Of a DNA stretch of 64,000 nucleotides, positions 24,653-34,302 are shown piece after piece. The stretch covers positions 1 to 64,000 of the forward strand of contig NZ_JIAG01000009.1 of NCBI RefSeq assembly GCF_000688395.1, written 5' to 3'. The notes beneath the pieces are model-generated. The model had not been told where the DNA came from. It saw only the letters and a program-made list of their open reading frames with translations, and ran no database searches. Both the position numbers and the translations under genes were made by a program. The stretch comes from Haematomicrobium sanguinis DSM 21259. Its GTDB lineage: Bacteria > Actinomycetota > Actinomycetes > Actinomycetales > Micrococcaceae. Each line of letters opens with the position of its first letter. The stretch's first letter is position 1.

Positions 24653-25498
24653 ATGTTAAAAATCGCTGTGCCCAATAAGGGCTCGCTCTCAGAAGCTGCC
24701 AGCACACTCCTCAAAGAAGCCGGATACCGGGGACGTCGCGACTCGCGCGAACTCGTGCTGGTTGATCCGGACAACGACATTGAATTTTTCTTCATCCGTC
24801 CCCGCGACATCGCCGTCTACGTCGGCTCGGGCACGCTGGACGTAGGAATAACCGGGCGCGACCTCTTTCTCGATGCCCGCGCGAACGCCACCGAGATCAT
24901 GCCGCTGGGGTTTGGTGCGTCAACCTTCCGATTTGCCGGGCCGGCGGGGGAATTCACGGGGCTCTCGGACCTGGAAGGGAAGCGCATAGCCACCAGTTAT
25001 GACGCACTGCTCGAAGACTATCTCCAACAGCACGGAGTCACCGCGGATGTGGTGCGGCTGGACGGAGCGGTGGAATCCTCCGTGCGGCTGGGTGTGGCCG
25101 ACGCCATTGCCGACGTCGTGGAAACCGGGAACACCTTGCGCGCCGCCGGAATGGATGTATTTGGCGAGCCGATTCTCACCTCGGAAGCGGTTTTGATCGC
25201 GCAAAACACGGTGGCGCCATCGAGCGACCTCGACGTGCTGGTCCGCCGACTCAAGGGCGTCATCGTTGCCCGCGAATACGTCATGCTGGATTATGACGTG
25301 CCCAAGGCGCTGGCCGATGAGGCGTGTGCGCTCACGCCGGGTCTGGAATCACCCACCGTCTCGCCATTGGCCAATCCCGAGTGGGTCGCGGTGCGCGCGA
25401 TGATTCGGCGCACCCAAACGAACAAGATCATGGATCAGCTCTACGAACTGGGAGCCCGGGCAATCTTGGTCACCAATATTCACGCCAGCAGGATTTAA
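24653..25498 (+). CDS. hisG: ATP phosphoribosyltransferase (long form)
   Basis: A 281-aa first enzyme of histidine synthesis, joining ATP and PRPP. It opens [19 protein letters not shown], with [12 protein letters not shown] and the PRPP-binding segment [20 protein letters not shown] (E..TG..L). The C-terminal ~70 residues form the ACT-like HisG-C domain that binds histidine for feedback. This is the homohexameric long form, so no HisZ is needed. Preceded by AAAGGA at good spacing. Confidence 0.95.
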   Translation: MLKIAVPNKGSLSEAASTLLKEAGYRGRRDSRELVLVDPDNDIEFFFIRPRDIAVYVGSGTLDVGITGRDLFLDARANATEIMPLGFGASTFRFAGPAGEFTGLSDLEGKRIATSYDALLEDYLQQHGVTADVVRLDGAVESSVRLGVADAIADVVETGNTLRAAGMDVFGEPILTSEAVLIAQNTVAPSSDLDVLVRRLKGVIVAREYVMLDYDVPKALADEACALTPGLESPTVSPLANPEWVAVRAMIRRTQTNKIMDQLYELGARAILVTNIHASRI

Positions 25499-25499
25499 A

Positions 25500-26270
25500 A
25501 TGAGCGTTGCAGTGCGAGTAATCCCCTGTCTGGACGTGGACTCTGGGCGCGTGGTGAAAGGGGTGAACTTTCAGGATCTTCGCGACGCGGGCGACCCCGT
25601 CGAACTAGCCCGCCGGTACGGTGTGGACGGCGCGGATGAGCTGACCTTCCTGGACATTACGGCTTCCAGCGCCGAGCGCGAAACCACCTATGACATGGTG
25701 CGCCGCGCTGCCGAAGAAATCTTCATCCCGCTCACCGTCGGCGGGGGAGTCCGCTCGGTCGCCGACGTCGATCGGCTTTTGCGCGAAGGCGCCGATAAGG
25801 CGGCGGTGAACACGGCTGCGGTGACCCGCCCCGAACTTATCACCGAGATCGCCGAACGCTTCGGTTCGCAAGTCTTGACCCTTTCGCTTGACGCCCGGCG
25901 CACCCAAGGCGACCACACGCCGTCGGGCTTTGAAGTCACCACCATGGGCGGTAGGAAAGGCACCGGAATAGACGCTTTGGCATGGGCTAAGGAAGCGCAA
26001 GAGCGCGGAGTCGGCGAAATCTTGTTGAACTCCATCGACGCCGACGGGACCAAACAGGGCTTTGATGCCGAAATGATTCGCGCCGTGCGCGAGGTAGTCT
26101 CGGTTCCGCTTATTGCCTCCGGCGGTGCCGGCGCACCCGAGCACTTCCCTCCGGCGATTGCGGCCGGAGCGGATGCGGTGTTGGCGGCCTCCGTGTTCCA
26201 CTTCGGAGGACCCCATGCCATTGACGAGGTCAAGAGCGCGATTCGCGAAGCGGGCTACGAAGTTCGCTAA
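25500..26270 (+). CDS. hisF: Imidazole glycerol phosphate synthase cyclase subunit
   Basis: A 256-aa TIM-barrel subunit that with HisH makes IGP and AICAR. It begins [18 protein letters not shown] with the catalytic first Asp; the second lies in [15 protein letters not shown]; phosphate loops are seen in VGGGVRSV and [12 protein letters not shown]. It begins 1 nt after the hisG stop. HisH is not in the window. Confidence 0.95.
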   Translation: MSVAVRVIPCLDVDSGRVVKGVNFQDLRDAGDPVELARRYGVDGADELTFLDITASSAERETTYDMVRRAAEEIFIPLTVGGGVRSVADVDRLLREGADKAAVNTAAVTRPELITEIAERFGSQVLTLSLDARRTQGDHTPSGFEVTTMGGRKGTGIDALAWAKEAQERGVGEILLNSIDADGTKQGFDAEMIRAVREVVSVPLIASGGAGAPEHFPPAIAAGADAVLAASVFHFGGPHAIDEVKSAIREAGYEVR

Positions 26271-26288
26271 CGCCGGGGAATGACCGTG

Positions 26289-26363
26289 CACACTCGAAAT
26301 CGACTGTGCAGATAATGCACGGTTTTACGGCGTGTCGCGTGCGTGTTCTGCACAGTCGATTGG
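26289..26363. repeat. Family B palindromic repeat, copy 1
   Basis: aaatcgactgtgcagataat is mirrored by gtgttctgcacagtcgatt. It lies between the convergent hisF and TIGR03085 genes. Near-identical to the copies at 48315 and 58988. Confidence 0.8.
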
Positions 26364-26375
26364 GGGGGGAGGGGG

Positions 26376-27020
26376 TTAGAGGCCGATTTGTGCGCTGGTC
26401 AGCAGCGCGACGGCGTCTTCATCGCCCTCGAGAGTGACGAGTGCGTGCTTTTGCCGGCCGTGCGCATGCATGAGCAATTCGGCCGGTTCCCCGGTGATCG
26501 CGACGGCGCTCTCGGCCTTCTTGACCACGTGCCGGGGCCCGTCGGGGCGAACCAGAATAATGCCAAGGTCGACACCGCGGTAGAGCATCCCGGCGCGCTT
26601 GATCAGTTCGCTCCAGAGCACCTCGGTGTAATCCTCATCGAGTGCTCGGGGCACCCAGCGCTCTTGCGCGCGCCGCACATCCTCGGTGTGAACAAAGTAC
26701 TCGATGGTGTTCGCGGCGCGGTCCACGCGCTTGATTCTCATGGGGGAGAACCGGCCGGGTCCGCGCCGAAATTTCGCCACGAGGTTATTGAACTCCGCGA
26801 CCGTGACGGCGGCGTCGGCCAGGGAGTTAATGGCCTTGTCGGTGCGGGCAGCGAGCGGGCCGCCAAGCATGCCCAGAGCGTCGAGCGGCTGATGCTCGCG
26901 TACATAGAGGTGCGCGGCCAGATGGCGGGTGTCCCAACCCTCGCACAGCGTGGGATCCTGAGGTCCGGCCGCAATCAATGTTTCGGCTAAGAGCTCGCGG
27001 GAAGGCTGTACAAAGTCCAT
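26376..27020 (-). CDS. TIGR03085-type DinB/mycothiol-dependent fold protein
   Basis: A 214-aa protein of the actinobacterial DinB-like family related to mycothiol-dependent maleylpyruvate isomerase. It begins MDFVQPSRELLAETLIAAG, then PTLCEGWDTRHLAAHLYVRE, where the His belongs to the metal-binding triad. HTEDVRRAQERW supplies another metal-site His, as in the family. The function is unknown; a thiol-dependent enzyme is plausible. ATG 27020 lies 7 nt after TAATTT, which suggests a leaderless message. Divergent from hisI. Confidence 0.8.
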   Translation of the reverse strand: MDFVQPSRELLAETLIAAGPQDPTLCEGWDTRHLAAHLYVREHQPLDALGMLGGPLAARTDKAINSLADAAVTVAEFNNLVAKFRRGPGRFSPMRIKRVDRAANTIEYFVHTEDVRRAQERWVPRALDEDYTEVLWSELIKRAGMLYRGVDLGIILVRPDGPRHVVKKAESAVAITGEPAELLMHAHGRQKHALVTLEGDEDAVALLTSAQIGL

Positions 27021-27027
27021 CAACTTG

Positions 27028-27033
27028 AAATTA
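27028..27033 (-). promoter_or_regulatory. -10 hexamer of the TIGR03085-type gene, leaderless start
   Basis: TAATTT on the minus strand ends 7 nt before ATG 27020. No Shine-Dalgarno is visible. Confidence 0.4.
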
Positions 27034-27056
27034 GCATGCCGCTACCGCCAAGCGGC

Positions 27057-27062
27057 TAGAAT
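27057..27062 (+). promoter_or_regulatory. -10 hexamer of the hisI-trp operon
   Basis: TAGAAT ends 8 nt before ATG 27071, giving a very short or absent leader. This would leave no room for a trp attenuator. Confidence 0.45.
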
Positions 27063-27070
27063 TGAGCGCG

Positions 27071-27451
27071 ATGTCTGCAAATCTCCCCGAAGAAATCTCC
27101 GCACGCCTGAAAAAGGACCCGGCAGGCCTGGTTGCCGCCATTGTCCAAGACCACGAGAGCAAAGATGTGCTCATGCTGGGCTGGATGGATGAGGAAGCGC
27201 TCAACCGAACACTCACAACGGGGCGCGCCACCTATTACTCGCGCTCGCGCCAAGAGTACTGGCGCAAAGGCGACACTTCCGGTCACACCCAGTGGGTCAA
27301 ATCCGTGGCGTTGGACTGTGACGGGGACGCGTTACTCGTCCAAGTAGAGCAAATCGGTGCCGCGTGCCACACCGGGACGCGAACCTGCTTCGACGGACGG
27401 GACCTCGGAGCCGTTGTCGGGCAGGCACCCATTGAGACCCAGACGCCATGA
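27071..27451 (+). CDS. hisI: Phosphoribosyl-AMP cyclohydrolase
   Basis: A 126-aa stand-alone PRA-CH enzyme opening the adenine ring of PR-AMP. Conserved segments are [33 protein letters not shown] and the zinc/magnesium site [19 protein letters not shown] with TCF near the end. HisE is separate in this organism (24308). It overlaps trpE by 4 nt, joining histidine and tryptophan genes, a common actinobacterial order. Confidence 0.94.
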   Translation: MSANLPEEISARLKKDPAGLVAAIVQDHESKDVLMLGWMDEEALNRTLTTGRATYYSRSRQEYWRKGDTSGHTQWVKSVALDCDGDALLVQVEQIGAACHTGTRTCFDGRDLGAVVGQAPIETQTP

Positions 27452-29058
27452 GCACAAGTGCTGACCAAGCCCCGCTGGGACATATCAGACCCACCCTTGA
27501 GGAATTCCGTGAGCTAGCCCGCGACCGGCGCGTCATCCCGGTGACCGTGCGCCTGCTAGCGGACTCGCACACCCCCATTGGCCTTTACCGTCAACTGAGC
27601 GACGGCAGACCCGGCACCTTCTTGCTCGAAAGCGCCGCACAGGGCGGAGCGTGGGCGCGCTATTCGTTCATCGGCGTCAACAGCGCCGCCACACTGAGTG
27701 CCGAAGGGACCCAAGCACACTGGATGGGCACCGTGCCTGCGGGTCTTCCAACCACGGGGCCAAGTGTCGATGTGCTTGCCGAGACCATGCGCCTGCTCCA
27801 CACCCCGTCCGTCGAGGGACTGCCGTTCTTCAGCTCCGGAATGGTGGGCTATGTGGGCTGGGAAGCGGTGCGGCACTGGGAAAAGTTGCCGCACGCGCCC
27901 GTCGATGACCTTGACCTCCCGGAAATGGCCATGAACCTGGTCACCGACATGGCCGTCATGGACAACGTGGACTCCACGGTCACGCTCATTGCCAACGCCA
28001 TTAACTTTGACGCGAGCGACGATCGCGTCGATGAAGCCTGGCTCGATTGTGTCCAACGGCTGAAAGCCACGGTTGCGCGCATGGACGCCCCCATGACCCC
28101 GGAAGTGTCGGCATTCGAGACGGCGCCGGCCACGCACCTGGATGCCGGGGGCGAACAGGTCAAGGAGAGCTGGGATGAGAGCGCCTACCTGGACGCGATT
28201 GCTGCGAGCAAAGACAATATTGTCGACGGCGACGTGTTCCAACTGGTGCTTGCCCGCCGTTTCGAGGCGGAAACCACCCCTGACCCGTTGCCGGTTTACC
28301 GCATGCTGCGCAGTTGGAACCCCAGCCCGTACATGTACCTCTTCAACTTTGAGGACCCCTCAGACGGGCGTGCCTATCACGTTGTGGGCTCTTCTCCCGA
28401 AGCGCTGGTGACCGTTCATGGACGCGAAGCGATCACCCATCCGATCGCCGGATCGCGTCCGCGCGGGGACAGCGTTGAAGCGGACAAACGGCTAGAAGCC
28501 GAGTTACTTGCCGACACGAAAGAGCGCTCCGAGCACCTCATGCTGGTGGATCTTGCCCGCAACGACCTCTCGAAAGTGTGCGTGCCGGGTACCGTGAGCG
28601 TGAGCGAATTCATGCACATCGAACGGTTCAGCCACATCATGCACCTCGTGTCCACGGTCGTTGGCGAACTCAAACCCGACGCCACCGCCTATGACGCGCT
28701 ACGCGCCACCTTCCCCGCCGGAACTCTCTCCGGCGCGCCCAAACCACGCGCCCTCCAGCTCATCGACGAATACGAGCCGGTGAAGCGAGGCGTGTACGGC
28801 GGGGTGGCCGGGTACCTCGACTTTGCCGGGAACATGGATATGGCCATTGCGATCCGTACTGCCCTTATCCGCGATTCCCGCGCCTACGTTCAAGCCGGCG
28901 GCGGAATCGTCGCCGATTCGGTAGACACGGCGGAGGCCCTCGAGTCCCTTAATAAGGCGCGAGCCCCGCTCGCCGCCGCGGTCGCGGCAAAAGGTCTGCG
29001 CAACGCAAATGACGTGCTGGACGCAACCACCACCGGTCACCGTGCTACAAGTAGCTAA
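27448..29058 (+). CDS. trpE: Anthranilate synthase component I
   Basis: A 536-aa enzyme converting chorismate and ammonia to anthranilate. The N-terminal tryptophan-binding LLES motif is present ([18 protein letters not shown]), implying feedback inhibition. The chorismate-binding domain shows [40 protein letters not shown] and [19 protein letters not shown]. Component II (trpG) is not in the window. It overlaps hisI by 4 nt. Confidence 0.95.
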   Translation: MSTSADQAPLGHIRPTLEEFRELARDRRVIPVTVRLLADSHTPIGLYRQLSDGRPGTFLLESAAQGGAWARYSFIGVNSAATLSAEGTQAHWMGTVPAGLPTTGPSVDVLAETMRLLHTPSVEGLPFFSSGMVGYVGWEAVRHWEKLPHAPVDDLDLPEMAMNLVTDMAVMDNVDSTVTLIANAINFDASDDRVDEAWLDCVQRLKATVARMDAPMTPEVSAFETAPATHLDAGGEQVKESWDESAYLDAIAASKDNIVDGDVFQLVLARRFEAETTPDPLPVYRMLRSWNPSPYMYLFNFEDPSDGRAYHVVGSSPEALVTVHGREAITHPIAGSRPRGDSVEADKRLEAELLADTKERSEHLMLVDLARNDLSKVCVPGTVSVSEFMHIERFSHIMHLVSTVVGELKPDATAYDALRATFPAGTLSGAPKPRALQLIDEYEPVKRGVYGGVAGYLDFAGNMDMAIAIRTALIRDSRAYVQAGGGIVADSVDTAEALESLNKARAPLAAAVAAKGLRNANDVLDATTTGHRATSS

Positions 29059-29070
29059 AGGAAACGCTTC

Positions 29071-29667
29071 ATGAAACGTCTGCTGAGCAAATCGACGCTT
29101 GTGGTGCTTGCCGTCGCATTCGCGCTGGGCTGCGTCGCACTCACGACGCAAACCTGGCTGGTCGCCACCGTTCCCTCCACGGCGGTGCAAACCCCGGATA
29201 TTCCGGTGCAGGGCTCGCAAATGGCAACCGGGGTGACCGCATTCGCGCTGGTGGCCGCGGCGGCCGCGCTTGCCGCGGCCATTTCCCGTCCGGTACTGGC
29301 GCGAATTTGTAGTGCGCTCATTGTGGTGGCGAGTATCGCCGTCGTTCTTAATATTGTGTCCTTTCTTGGCAACCCGGCCGGTGCGGCCGCCACGAAAATT
29401 GGCGAAGCAACCGGCATTCAAGGCGGAGACGACACGCAACTGGCGATCAACGCGCTACCAAGTATCGCGCTCGTGCTGGCGATAGCGATGGGCCTGGTCG
29501 GGGTCGTGATGGTCATCCGGGCAGGTCTGTGGGCGCGCACGGGAGGGACCGGCGCTCGTTTTGAACGGGCGGGTGCGAAAACCCGGCCCAGCAGCACCCA
29601 CCGCAAGGATGAAGCCATCGACCGCTGGGACGATCTGAGCGTCGGCAAGGACCCCACCGTCGACTGA
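29071..29667 (+). CDS. Trp biosynthesis-associated membrane protein (TIGR02234 type)
   Basis: A 198-aa protein with four hydrophobic segments: near 10-30, 50-70, 80-100 and 130-150. The early motif TTQTWLVATVP matches the T-x-W pattern of this actinobacterial family. The C-terminus is hydrophilic and charged. It is always found inside trp operons of actinobacteria, and its function is unknown. AAAGGA precedes the ATG. Confidence 0.85.
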   Translation: MKRLLSKSTLVVLAVAFALGCVALTTQTWLVATVPSTAVQTPDIPVQGSQMATGVTAFALVAAAAALAAAISRPVLARICSALIVVASIAVVLNIVSFLGNPAGAAATKIGEATGIQGGDDTQLAINALPSIALVLAIAMGLVGVVMVIRAGLWARTGGTGARFERAGAKTRPSSTHRKDEAIDRWDDLSVGKDPTVD

Positions 29668-29760
29668 GGCGCCCCGATGTGCAAGTCGAGGCCAAGTTAG
29701 TGGCAGAATAAGGGGCGACGTACTTTTTGCTTGACGCCCATATTTCGAGGAGAAAAATCG

Positions 29761-30057
29761 ATGGCCAACAACGCCGCCGTGAAGAACCAAAGCAACGTGG
29801 ATGAGAACAAGAGCATCCACGATGAGCCTCTGGGACACGGAAGCACCCCGGCCGCATGGGCATGTGTCACGATCATGATCATCGGTGTGATCGTGTCCTG
29901 CATCGGCTTTATTGTCACGAGTGCCGCCGACCGGAACGTGGGAATCGCAATGTTCTGGGCTGGACTGGTGGTGGTGGCGATTGGTCTGATTGTGGGTTGG
30001 ATCATGCGCCGCGCAGGTTATGGAGTTGGTGGGGACAAGCTGAAAAGCGACCACTGA
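29761..30057 (+). CDS. HGxxPAAW-family small membrane protein
   Basis: A 98-aa protein with the diagnostic LGHGSTPAAWACVTIMIIG and two transmembrane helices (about 35-57 and 63-82), ending in a short basic tail. The family accompanies trpC in actinobacteria and has no known function. ATG 29761 is preceded by AGGAG; the longer frame from 29731 lacks such a site. The stop abuts the GTG of trpC. Confidence 0.85.
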   Translation: MANNAAVKNQSNVDENKSIHDEPLGHGSTPAAWACVTIMIIGVIVSCIGFIVTSAADRNVGIAMFWAGLVVVAIGLIVGWIMRRAGYGVGGDKLKSDH

Positions 30058-30909
30058 GTGAGCGTCCTTGACCACATTATCGACGGCGTCAAGGAAGACC
30101 TAGCCGCCCGTCGGGCCGCATATCCGTTGGCCGCGGTTGAACGCCTAGCAGCCCAGGCCCGGCCCGTCCGCGACGCCTATCGCTCCTTGGTTTCGCGCGA
30201 ATTCGCGCTCATTACCGAGGTGAAGCGCTCGAGCCCGTCCAAGGGTCAATTGGCGTCCATAACTGATCCTGCGGGTTTGGCCGCGCAGTATGCCGCTGGA
30301 GGCGCTGCCGCGGTGAGCGTGCTGACCGAAGAACGCCGATTCGGCGGCAGCCTGGCAGATTTAGACGCCGTGCGCGCGGCGGTCGACGTGCCGGTTCTGC
30401 GCAAAGACTTCATGGTTGATGAGTACCAATTTTACGAAGCGCGGGCGCACGGTGCGGACATGGTGTTGCTTATTGTTGCGGCACTGGATGACGCGCAATT
30501 GCGGGATTTCAGCGACCTTGCGGCCGAATTGGGGATGGCCGCGCTCGTGGAAACGCACACCGCGGAGGAGATCGAGCGCGCTCAGGCGGTCAATGCGCGG
30601 ATTCTCGGGGTCAACGTGCGCAACTTGAAGACCCTGGATGTGGACCGCCAAGTGTTTGCCGACCTCGCTCCCGCGCTTGAGAGCGTCGGGGAGGGGACCG
30701 TGATTGTGGCCGAATCCGGTGTCAGCGGCGTCCACGATATTGAGTTTTATGCCCGTTACGGCGCGCGCGCGGCCTTGGTGGGAGAAGCCCTGGTCAAGAA
30801 CTCCGATCCGCGCGGCGCCACGGAAGAATTTACGGCGGTGGGTGCTCGGGCGCGGGCAGCTCAGGCAGAGGTCGCACCGACCGCCAGGACAGGTAAGTCA
30901 TCAGCATGA
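30058..30909 (+). CDS. trpC: Indole-3-glycerol phosphate synthase
   Basis: A 283-aa TIM-barrel enzyme. It begins [18 protein letters not shown]; catalytic motifs are [13 protein letters not shown] (the E and K), [20 protein letters not shown] and [13 protein letters not shown], with IVAESGVSG at the phosphate site. The C-terminal ~25 residues are an Ala-rich extension beyond the usual family end. It starts with GTG directly after the preceding stop and overlaps trpB by 4 nt. Confidence 0.95.
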   Translation: MSVLDHIIDGVKEDLAARRAAYPLAAVERLAAQARPVRDAYRSLVSREFALITEVKRSSPSKGQLASITDPAGLAAQYAAGGAAAVSVLTEERRFGGSLADLDAVRAAVDVPVLRKDFMVDEYQFYEARAHGADMVLLIVAALDDAQLRDFSDLAAELGMAALVETHTAEEIERAQAVNARILGVNVRNLKTLDVDRQVFADLAPALESVGEGTVIVAESGVSGVHDIEFYARYGARAALVGEALVKNSDPRGATEEFTAVGARARAAQAEVAPTARTGKSSA

Positions 30910-32210
30910 AGAACACAGAGAATTCAGGACACGGCGTGGAAATGGGCACGGGCGCGCCAAGCGCTCCAAGCGCTCCGCTCAAAGACCAATCCGGCCCCTA
31001 CTTCGGCAATTTCGGCGGGCGCTGGATGCCCGAATCGCTCATCGCGGCGCTGGATGAGCTCGAGGAGACCTTCGACAAGGCGCGCCTCGACCCGGACTTT
31101 GTGGATCGCTTCAAGGACTTGCTGGCCAACTACGCGGGCCGCCCCTCGCTGTTGACCGAGGCGAAGCGCTTTTCCGCGCACGCCGGCGGGGCTCGCGTCT
31201 TCCTCAAACGTGAAGACTTGAACCACACCGGCTCGCACAAGATCAACAATGTTCTGGGCCAGGCCCTTCTGGCTCAACGCATGGGCAAGACCCGGGTGAT
31301 CGCTGAAACCGGAGCCGGACAGCACGGCGTGGCGACGGCTACGGCGGCGGCGTTGCTTGGACTGGACTGCGTGGTGTACATGGGCGCCGAAGACACACGG
31401 CGCCAAGCCCTGAACGTGGCGCGTATGAAACTGCTCGGCGCCGAAGTGATCCCGGTGACCAACGGCTCGCAAACGCTCAAGGACGCCATTAATGATGCGC
31501 TCCGCGACTGGGTCGCGAATGTGGAGAATACCCACTATCTCTTGGGTACCGCCGCAGGAGCGCACCCGTTCCCGGCGATGGTGCGCTTCTTCCACGAGGT
31601 CATTGGCAACGAGGCCCGCCAACAGATCCTGGCGCAAACGGGTTCGCTTCCCGACGCCGTCACCGCCTGCGTGGGCGGCGGCTCCAACGCCATCGGAATT
31701 TTCCACGCATTCCTGGATGATCCCGAGGTCGCGCTCTACGGTTTGGAAGCCGGTGGCGACGGGGTAGAAACAGGTCGGCATGCCGCCGCGATCACCCTGG
31801 GACGATCGGGAGTATTACACGGGGCCCGTTCCTATTTGATGCAGGATGAGGACGGCCAAACCATTGAGTCGCACTCGATTTCTGCGGGCCTGGACTACCC
31901 CAGTGTGGGGCCGGAGCACGCGCATCTGGCCGAAATCGGCCGGGTCGCCTATGAACCCATTACCGACACCGAGGCGATGGACGCGTTCAAACTGCTGAGC
32001 GAAACCGAGGGCATCATCCCGGCGATCGAGTCCGCTCACGCCCTCGCCGGCGCACAAAAAGTGGGACGGCGTTGGGCCGAAGAATCCCCGGATACCGTGG
32101 GAGAGAAGATCATCGTGGTCTCACTCTCCGGTCGCGGCGATAAGGACGTAGCCACCGCCGCAACGTGGTTCGGCATCCTGAGCGAAGAGGAAGCGAAGGG
32201 CGGAGCATGA
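30906..32210 (+). CDS. trpB: Tryptophan synthase beta chain
   Basis: A 434-aa PLP enzyme joining indole and serine. The PLP lysine is in [38 protein letters not shown] and the phosphate-binding [15 protein letters not shown] are intact. The N-terminal ~30 residues (with the repeat APSAPSAP) extend beyond typical TrpB. It overlaps trpC and trpA by 4 nt each. Confidence 0.96.
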   Translation: MKNTENSGHGVEMGTGAPSAPSAPLKDQSGPYFGNFGGRWMPESLIAALDELEETFDKARLDPDFVDRFKDLLANYAGRPSLLTEAKRFSAHAGGARVFLKREDLNHTGSHKINNVLGQALLAQRMGKTRVIAETGAGQHGVATATAAALLGLDCVVYMGAEDTRRQALNVARMKLLGAEVIPVTNGSQTLKDAINDALRDWVANVENTHYLLGTAAGAHPFPAMVRFFHEVIGNEARQQILAQTGSLPDAVTACVGGGSNAIGIFHAFLDDPEVALYGLEAGGDGVETGRHAAAITLGRSGVLHGARSYLMQDEDGQTIESHSISAGLDYPSVGPEHAHLAEIGRVAYEPITDTEAMDAFKLLSETEGIIPAIESAHALAGAQKVGRRWAEESPDTVGEKIIVVSLSGRGDKDVATAATWFGILSEEEAKGGA

Positions 32211-33019
32211 GCGAATCCCTGACACAGCCCGGACCGCGCGTCACCACGGCGCAGAAAATCGACGCCGCCGCCGCCGAAGGCCGCGCCGCACTGATCGGCT
32301 ACCTTCCCGCGGGCTACCCCACCCTGCAAGAATCCATTGACGCGGGCATCGCGCTGGCGCAAAACGGTTGCGACATTATCGAGATCGGCATCCCGTACTC
32401 GGACCCGGTCATGGACGGGCCCGTCATCCAAGAAGCCACGAGTCTCGCGCTGGCCAACGGCTTCCACGTGAGCCAAGCCTTCGATGTCGTGCGCGCCATC
32501 ACCGACAACACCGATGCCGCAGTCGTGATCATGACCTATTGGAACCCCGTGCTGCGCATGGGCGTGGACACCTTCGCCAAGCGTCTTGCCGACGCCGGGG
32601 GAGCCGGGCTCATCACCCCGGATCTCATCCCGGATGAAGCCGCCGAGTGGATCGAAGCCAGCGACAAATACGGCCTCGACCGCATTTTTCTGGCCGCCCC
32701 AACCTCGACACCGGAGCGGCTCGCTCTCGTGGCAAAGAGTTCGCGCGGATTCGTGTACGGCGTCTCTCTCATGGGAGTCACCGGTGCCCGCAGCGAGGTT
32801 TCCCATCAGGCCGAATCGGTGGTGCAACGCACACGCGAGGCAGGCGCCGAGCGCGTCTGCGTCGGTATCGGCGTGTCCACCCCGGAACAGGCCGCGGAAA
32901 TCGCCCGTTACGCCGACGGTGTCATCGTCGGCACCGCGCTCGTCGCCGCCTTACGCGACGGAGGAGCGAACGCCGTCGCGCAACTTGTCTCAGAACTCTC
33001 CCAGGGAGTGCACAAATAA
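32207..33019 (+). CDS. trpA: Tryptophan synthase alpha chain
   Basis: A 270-aa TIM-barrel subunit cleaving indole-3-glycerol phosphate and passing indole to TrpB. It has [35 protein letters not shown] (catalytic Glu and Asp), [15 protein letters not shown] and [30 protein letters not shown], though each is quoted in part. ATG 32207 was chosen; the longer frame to 32165 starts inside trpB. It is joined to lgt by a TAATG stop-start overlap. Confidence 0.95.
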   Translation: MSESLTQPGPRVTTAQKIDAAAAEGRAALIGYLPAGYPTLQESIDAGIALAQNGCDIIEIGIPYSDPVMDGPVIQEATSLALANGFHVSQAFDVVRAITDNTDAAVVIMTYWNPVLRMGVDTFAKRLADAGGAGLITPDLIPDEAAEWIEASDKYGLDRIFLAAPTSTPERLALVAKSSRGFVYGVSLMGVTGARSEVSHQAESVVQRTREAGAERVCVGIGVSTPEQAAEIARYADGVIVGTALVAALRDGGANAVAQLVSELSQGVHK

Positions 33020-34002
33020 TGAGCCTCATGGTCCCCACGGAATTCCCCCCGCCGCCTTGGAGCGGCTTTGAAATCGGCCCGCTCAACATTCGCGCCTACG
33101 CCCTATGTATCCTACTCGGCATCGTGGTGGCCATGTGGCTCACCATCCGCCGTTGGAAGGCGCGCGGCGGGCCGGACGGGGCGGTCTGGGATATCGCTAT
33201 CTGGGCCATCCCTTTCGGCATCATCGGCGGACGGCTCTACCACGTCTTTAGCTCCCCGGACGCCTATTTCGGCCCGAACGGGGATCCGGCAAAAATCATT
33301 GAGATATGGAATGGCGGCCTGGGAATTTGGGGTGCCGTGGCATTGGGCGCCGTCGGTGCGTGGATCGGGTGTCGGCAGGCGGGTGTGAAACTCAGCGCGT
33401 TCGCCGATGCGGCAGCCCCCGGAGTGCTCATCGCCCAGGCGATTGGCCGCTGGGGCAACTGGTTCAACCAAGAACTTTTTGGTGGTCCCACCGATCTGCC
33501 CTGGGGCCTGCGCGTGGACCCGGCCAGCGGCAACTTTCCCGCCGGTTACCAGCCAGACACGCTGTTCCACCCCACATTTCTTTACGAGAGCATCTGGAAC
33601 CTCCTTGGCGCCCTCGCCATCCTCGCTCTCGACAAGCGATTCCGGCTGGACGGCGGACGCACCTTCTGGCTTTACGCCACGATTTACACCTTCGGCCGCC
33701 TCTGGATCGAAATGATCCGCATCGATGAAGCCGAGCAGGTCACGCTCTTCGGCATCACCACCCGCATTAACGTCTGGGTATCCATCGTGGTCTTCCTCGC
33801 GTCCCTCGCGATCTTCGTGTGGCTGTGCGTCCGTGCGCGCAAACACCCGGACTACTCCATTTGGTTGCCTGGGCGGGAGCCTCAGCCGGAGACCGAAGAC
33901 GCCCAGATGAACGACGGCGATGCCCGCCACAGTGCCGAAAGTTCCGTTGGTACCGGGGTCACCGCGTCTCAGAAAGTGGACAAGAGCGATCCCACTTCTT
34001 GA
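33019..34002 (+). CDS. lgt: Prolipoprotein diacylglyceryl transferase
   Basis: A 327-aa membrane enzyme that transfers diacylglycerol to the lipobox cysteine of lipoproteins, such as CtaC in this window. The Lgt signature QAIGRWGNWFNQELFGGPTD is present; IGGRLYHVFSS and about seven helices surround it. The C-terminal ~50 residues are a hydrophilic tail, a common actinobacterial extension. The start ATG at 33019 overlaps the trpA stop; ATG 33028 is an alternative. Confidence 0.94.
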   Translation: MSLMVPTEFPPPPWSGFEIGPLNIRAYALCILLGIVVAMWLTIRRWKARGGPDGAVWDIAIWAIPFGIIGGRLYHVFSSPDAYFGPNGDPAKIIEIWNGGLGIWGAVALGAVGAWIGCRQAGVKLSAFADAAAPGVLIAQAIGRWGNWFNQELFGGPTDLPWGLRVDPASGNFPAGYQPDTLFHPTFLYESIWNLLGALAILALDKRFRLDGGRTFWLYATIYTFGRLWIEMIRIDEAEQVTLFGITTRINVWVSIVVFLASLAIFVWLCVRARKHPDYSIWLPGREPQPETEDAQMNDGDARHSAESSVGTGVTASQKVDKSDPTS

Positions 34003-34302
34003 GACCGTGCTACGATCGCGGGAACCTGTGTGAACGTGGCGCATCAACCGCGCTCACGCAGTTCGCCTCAACACGGCGAGTCCTCGAATGCCGGTGACAA
34101 CCACCGCGATTCCGCCACGGAGTAGTGGCACCTGGTGTGATTGTCACAGGAATGTTTCCACCCTGTCACAGCGCACGCAGTTCATGCCCGCTACCTGCAT
34201 TAGAATGTGAACCACCTAACACTTCTGTAGAACCCGCGGGTCAGCGTACCTGGGGCCAATGTTGTCCCCTTCCTACAGCTCCATTCATGGGAAGGACTCT
34301 TA
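34003..34302. promoter_or_regulatory. 300-bp leader region of gltB
   Basis: There is no gene here. A TAGAAT at 34202-34207 is a possible -10 element, leaving a leader of about 90 nt. GGGAAGGA before the ATG is a clear ribosome site. Short imperfect inverted repeats (cgtgtgaac/gcgctcacg type) exist, but I cannot name an operator or riboswitch. Confidence 0.3.

Noticed and set aside
27024-27070. trp or his attenuator leader peptide before hisI
   Set aside because: There is too little space: the -10 hexamer is 8 nt from the start codon and no Trp- or His-rich small frame exists.
34003-34302. Riboswitch upstream of gltB
   Set aside because: I looked for glutamine-type and other aptamer cores and found no convincing conserved blocks.
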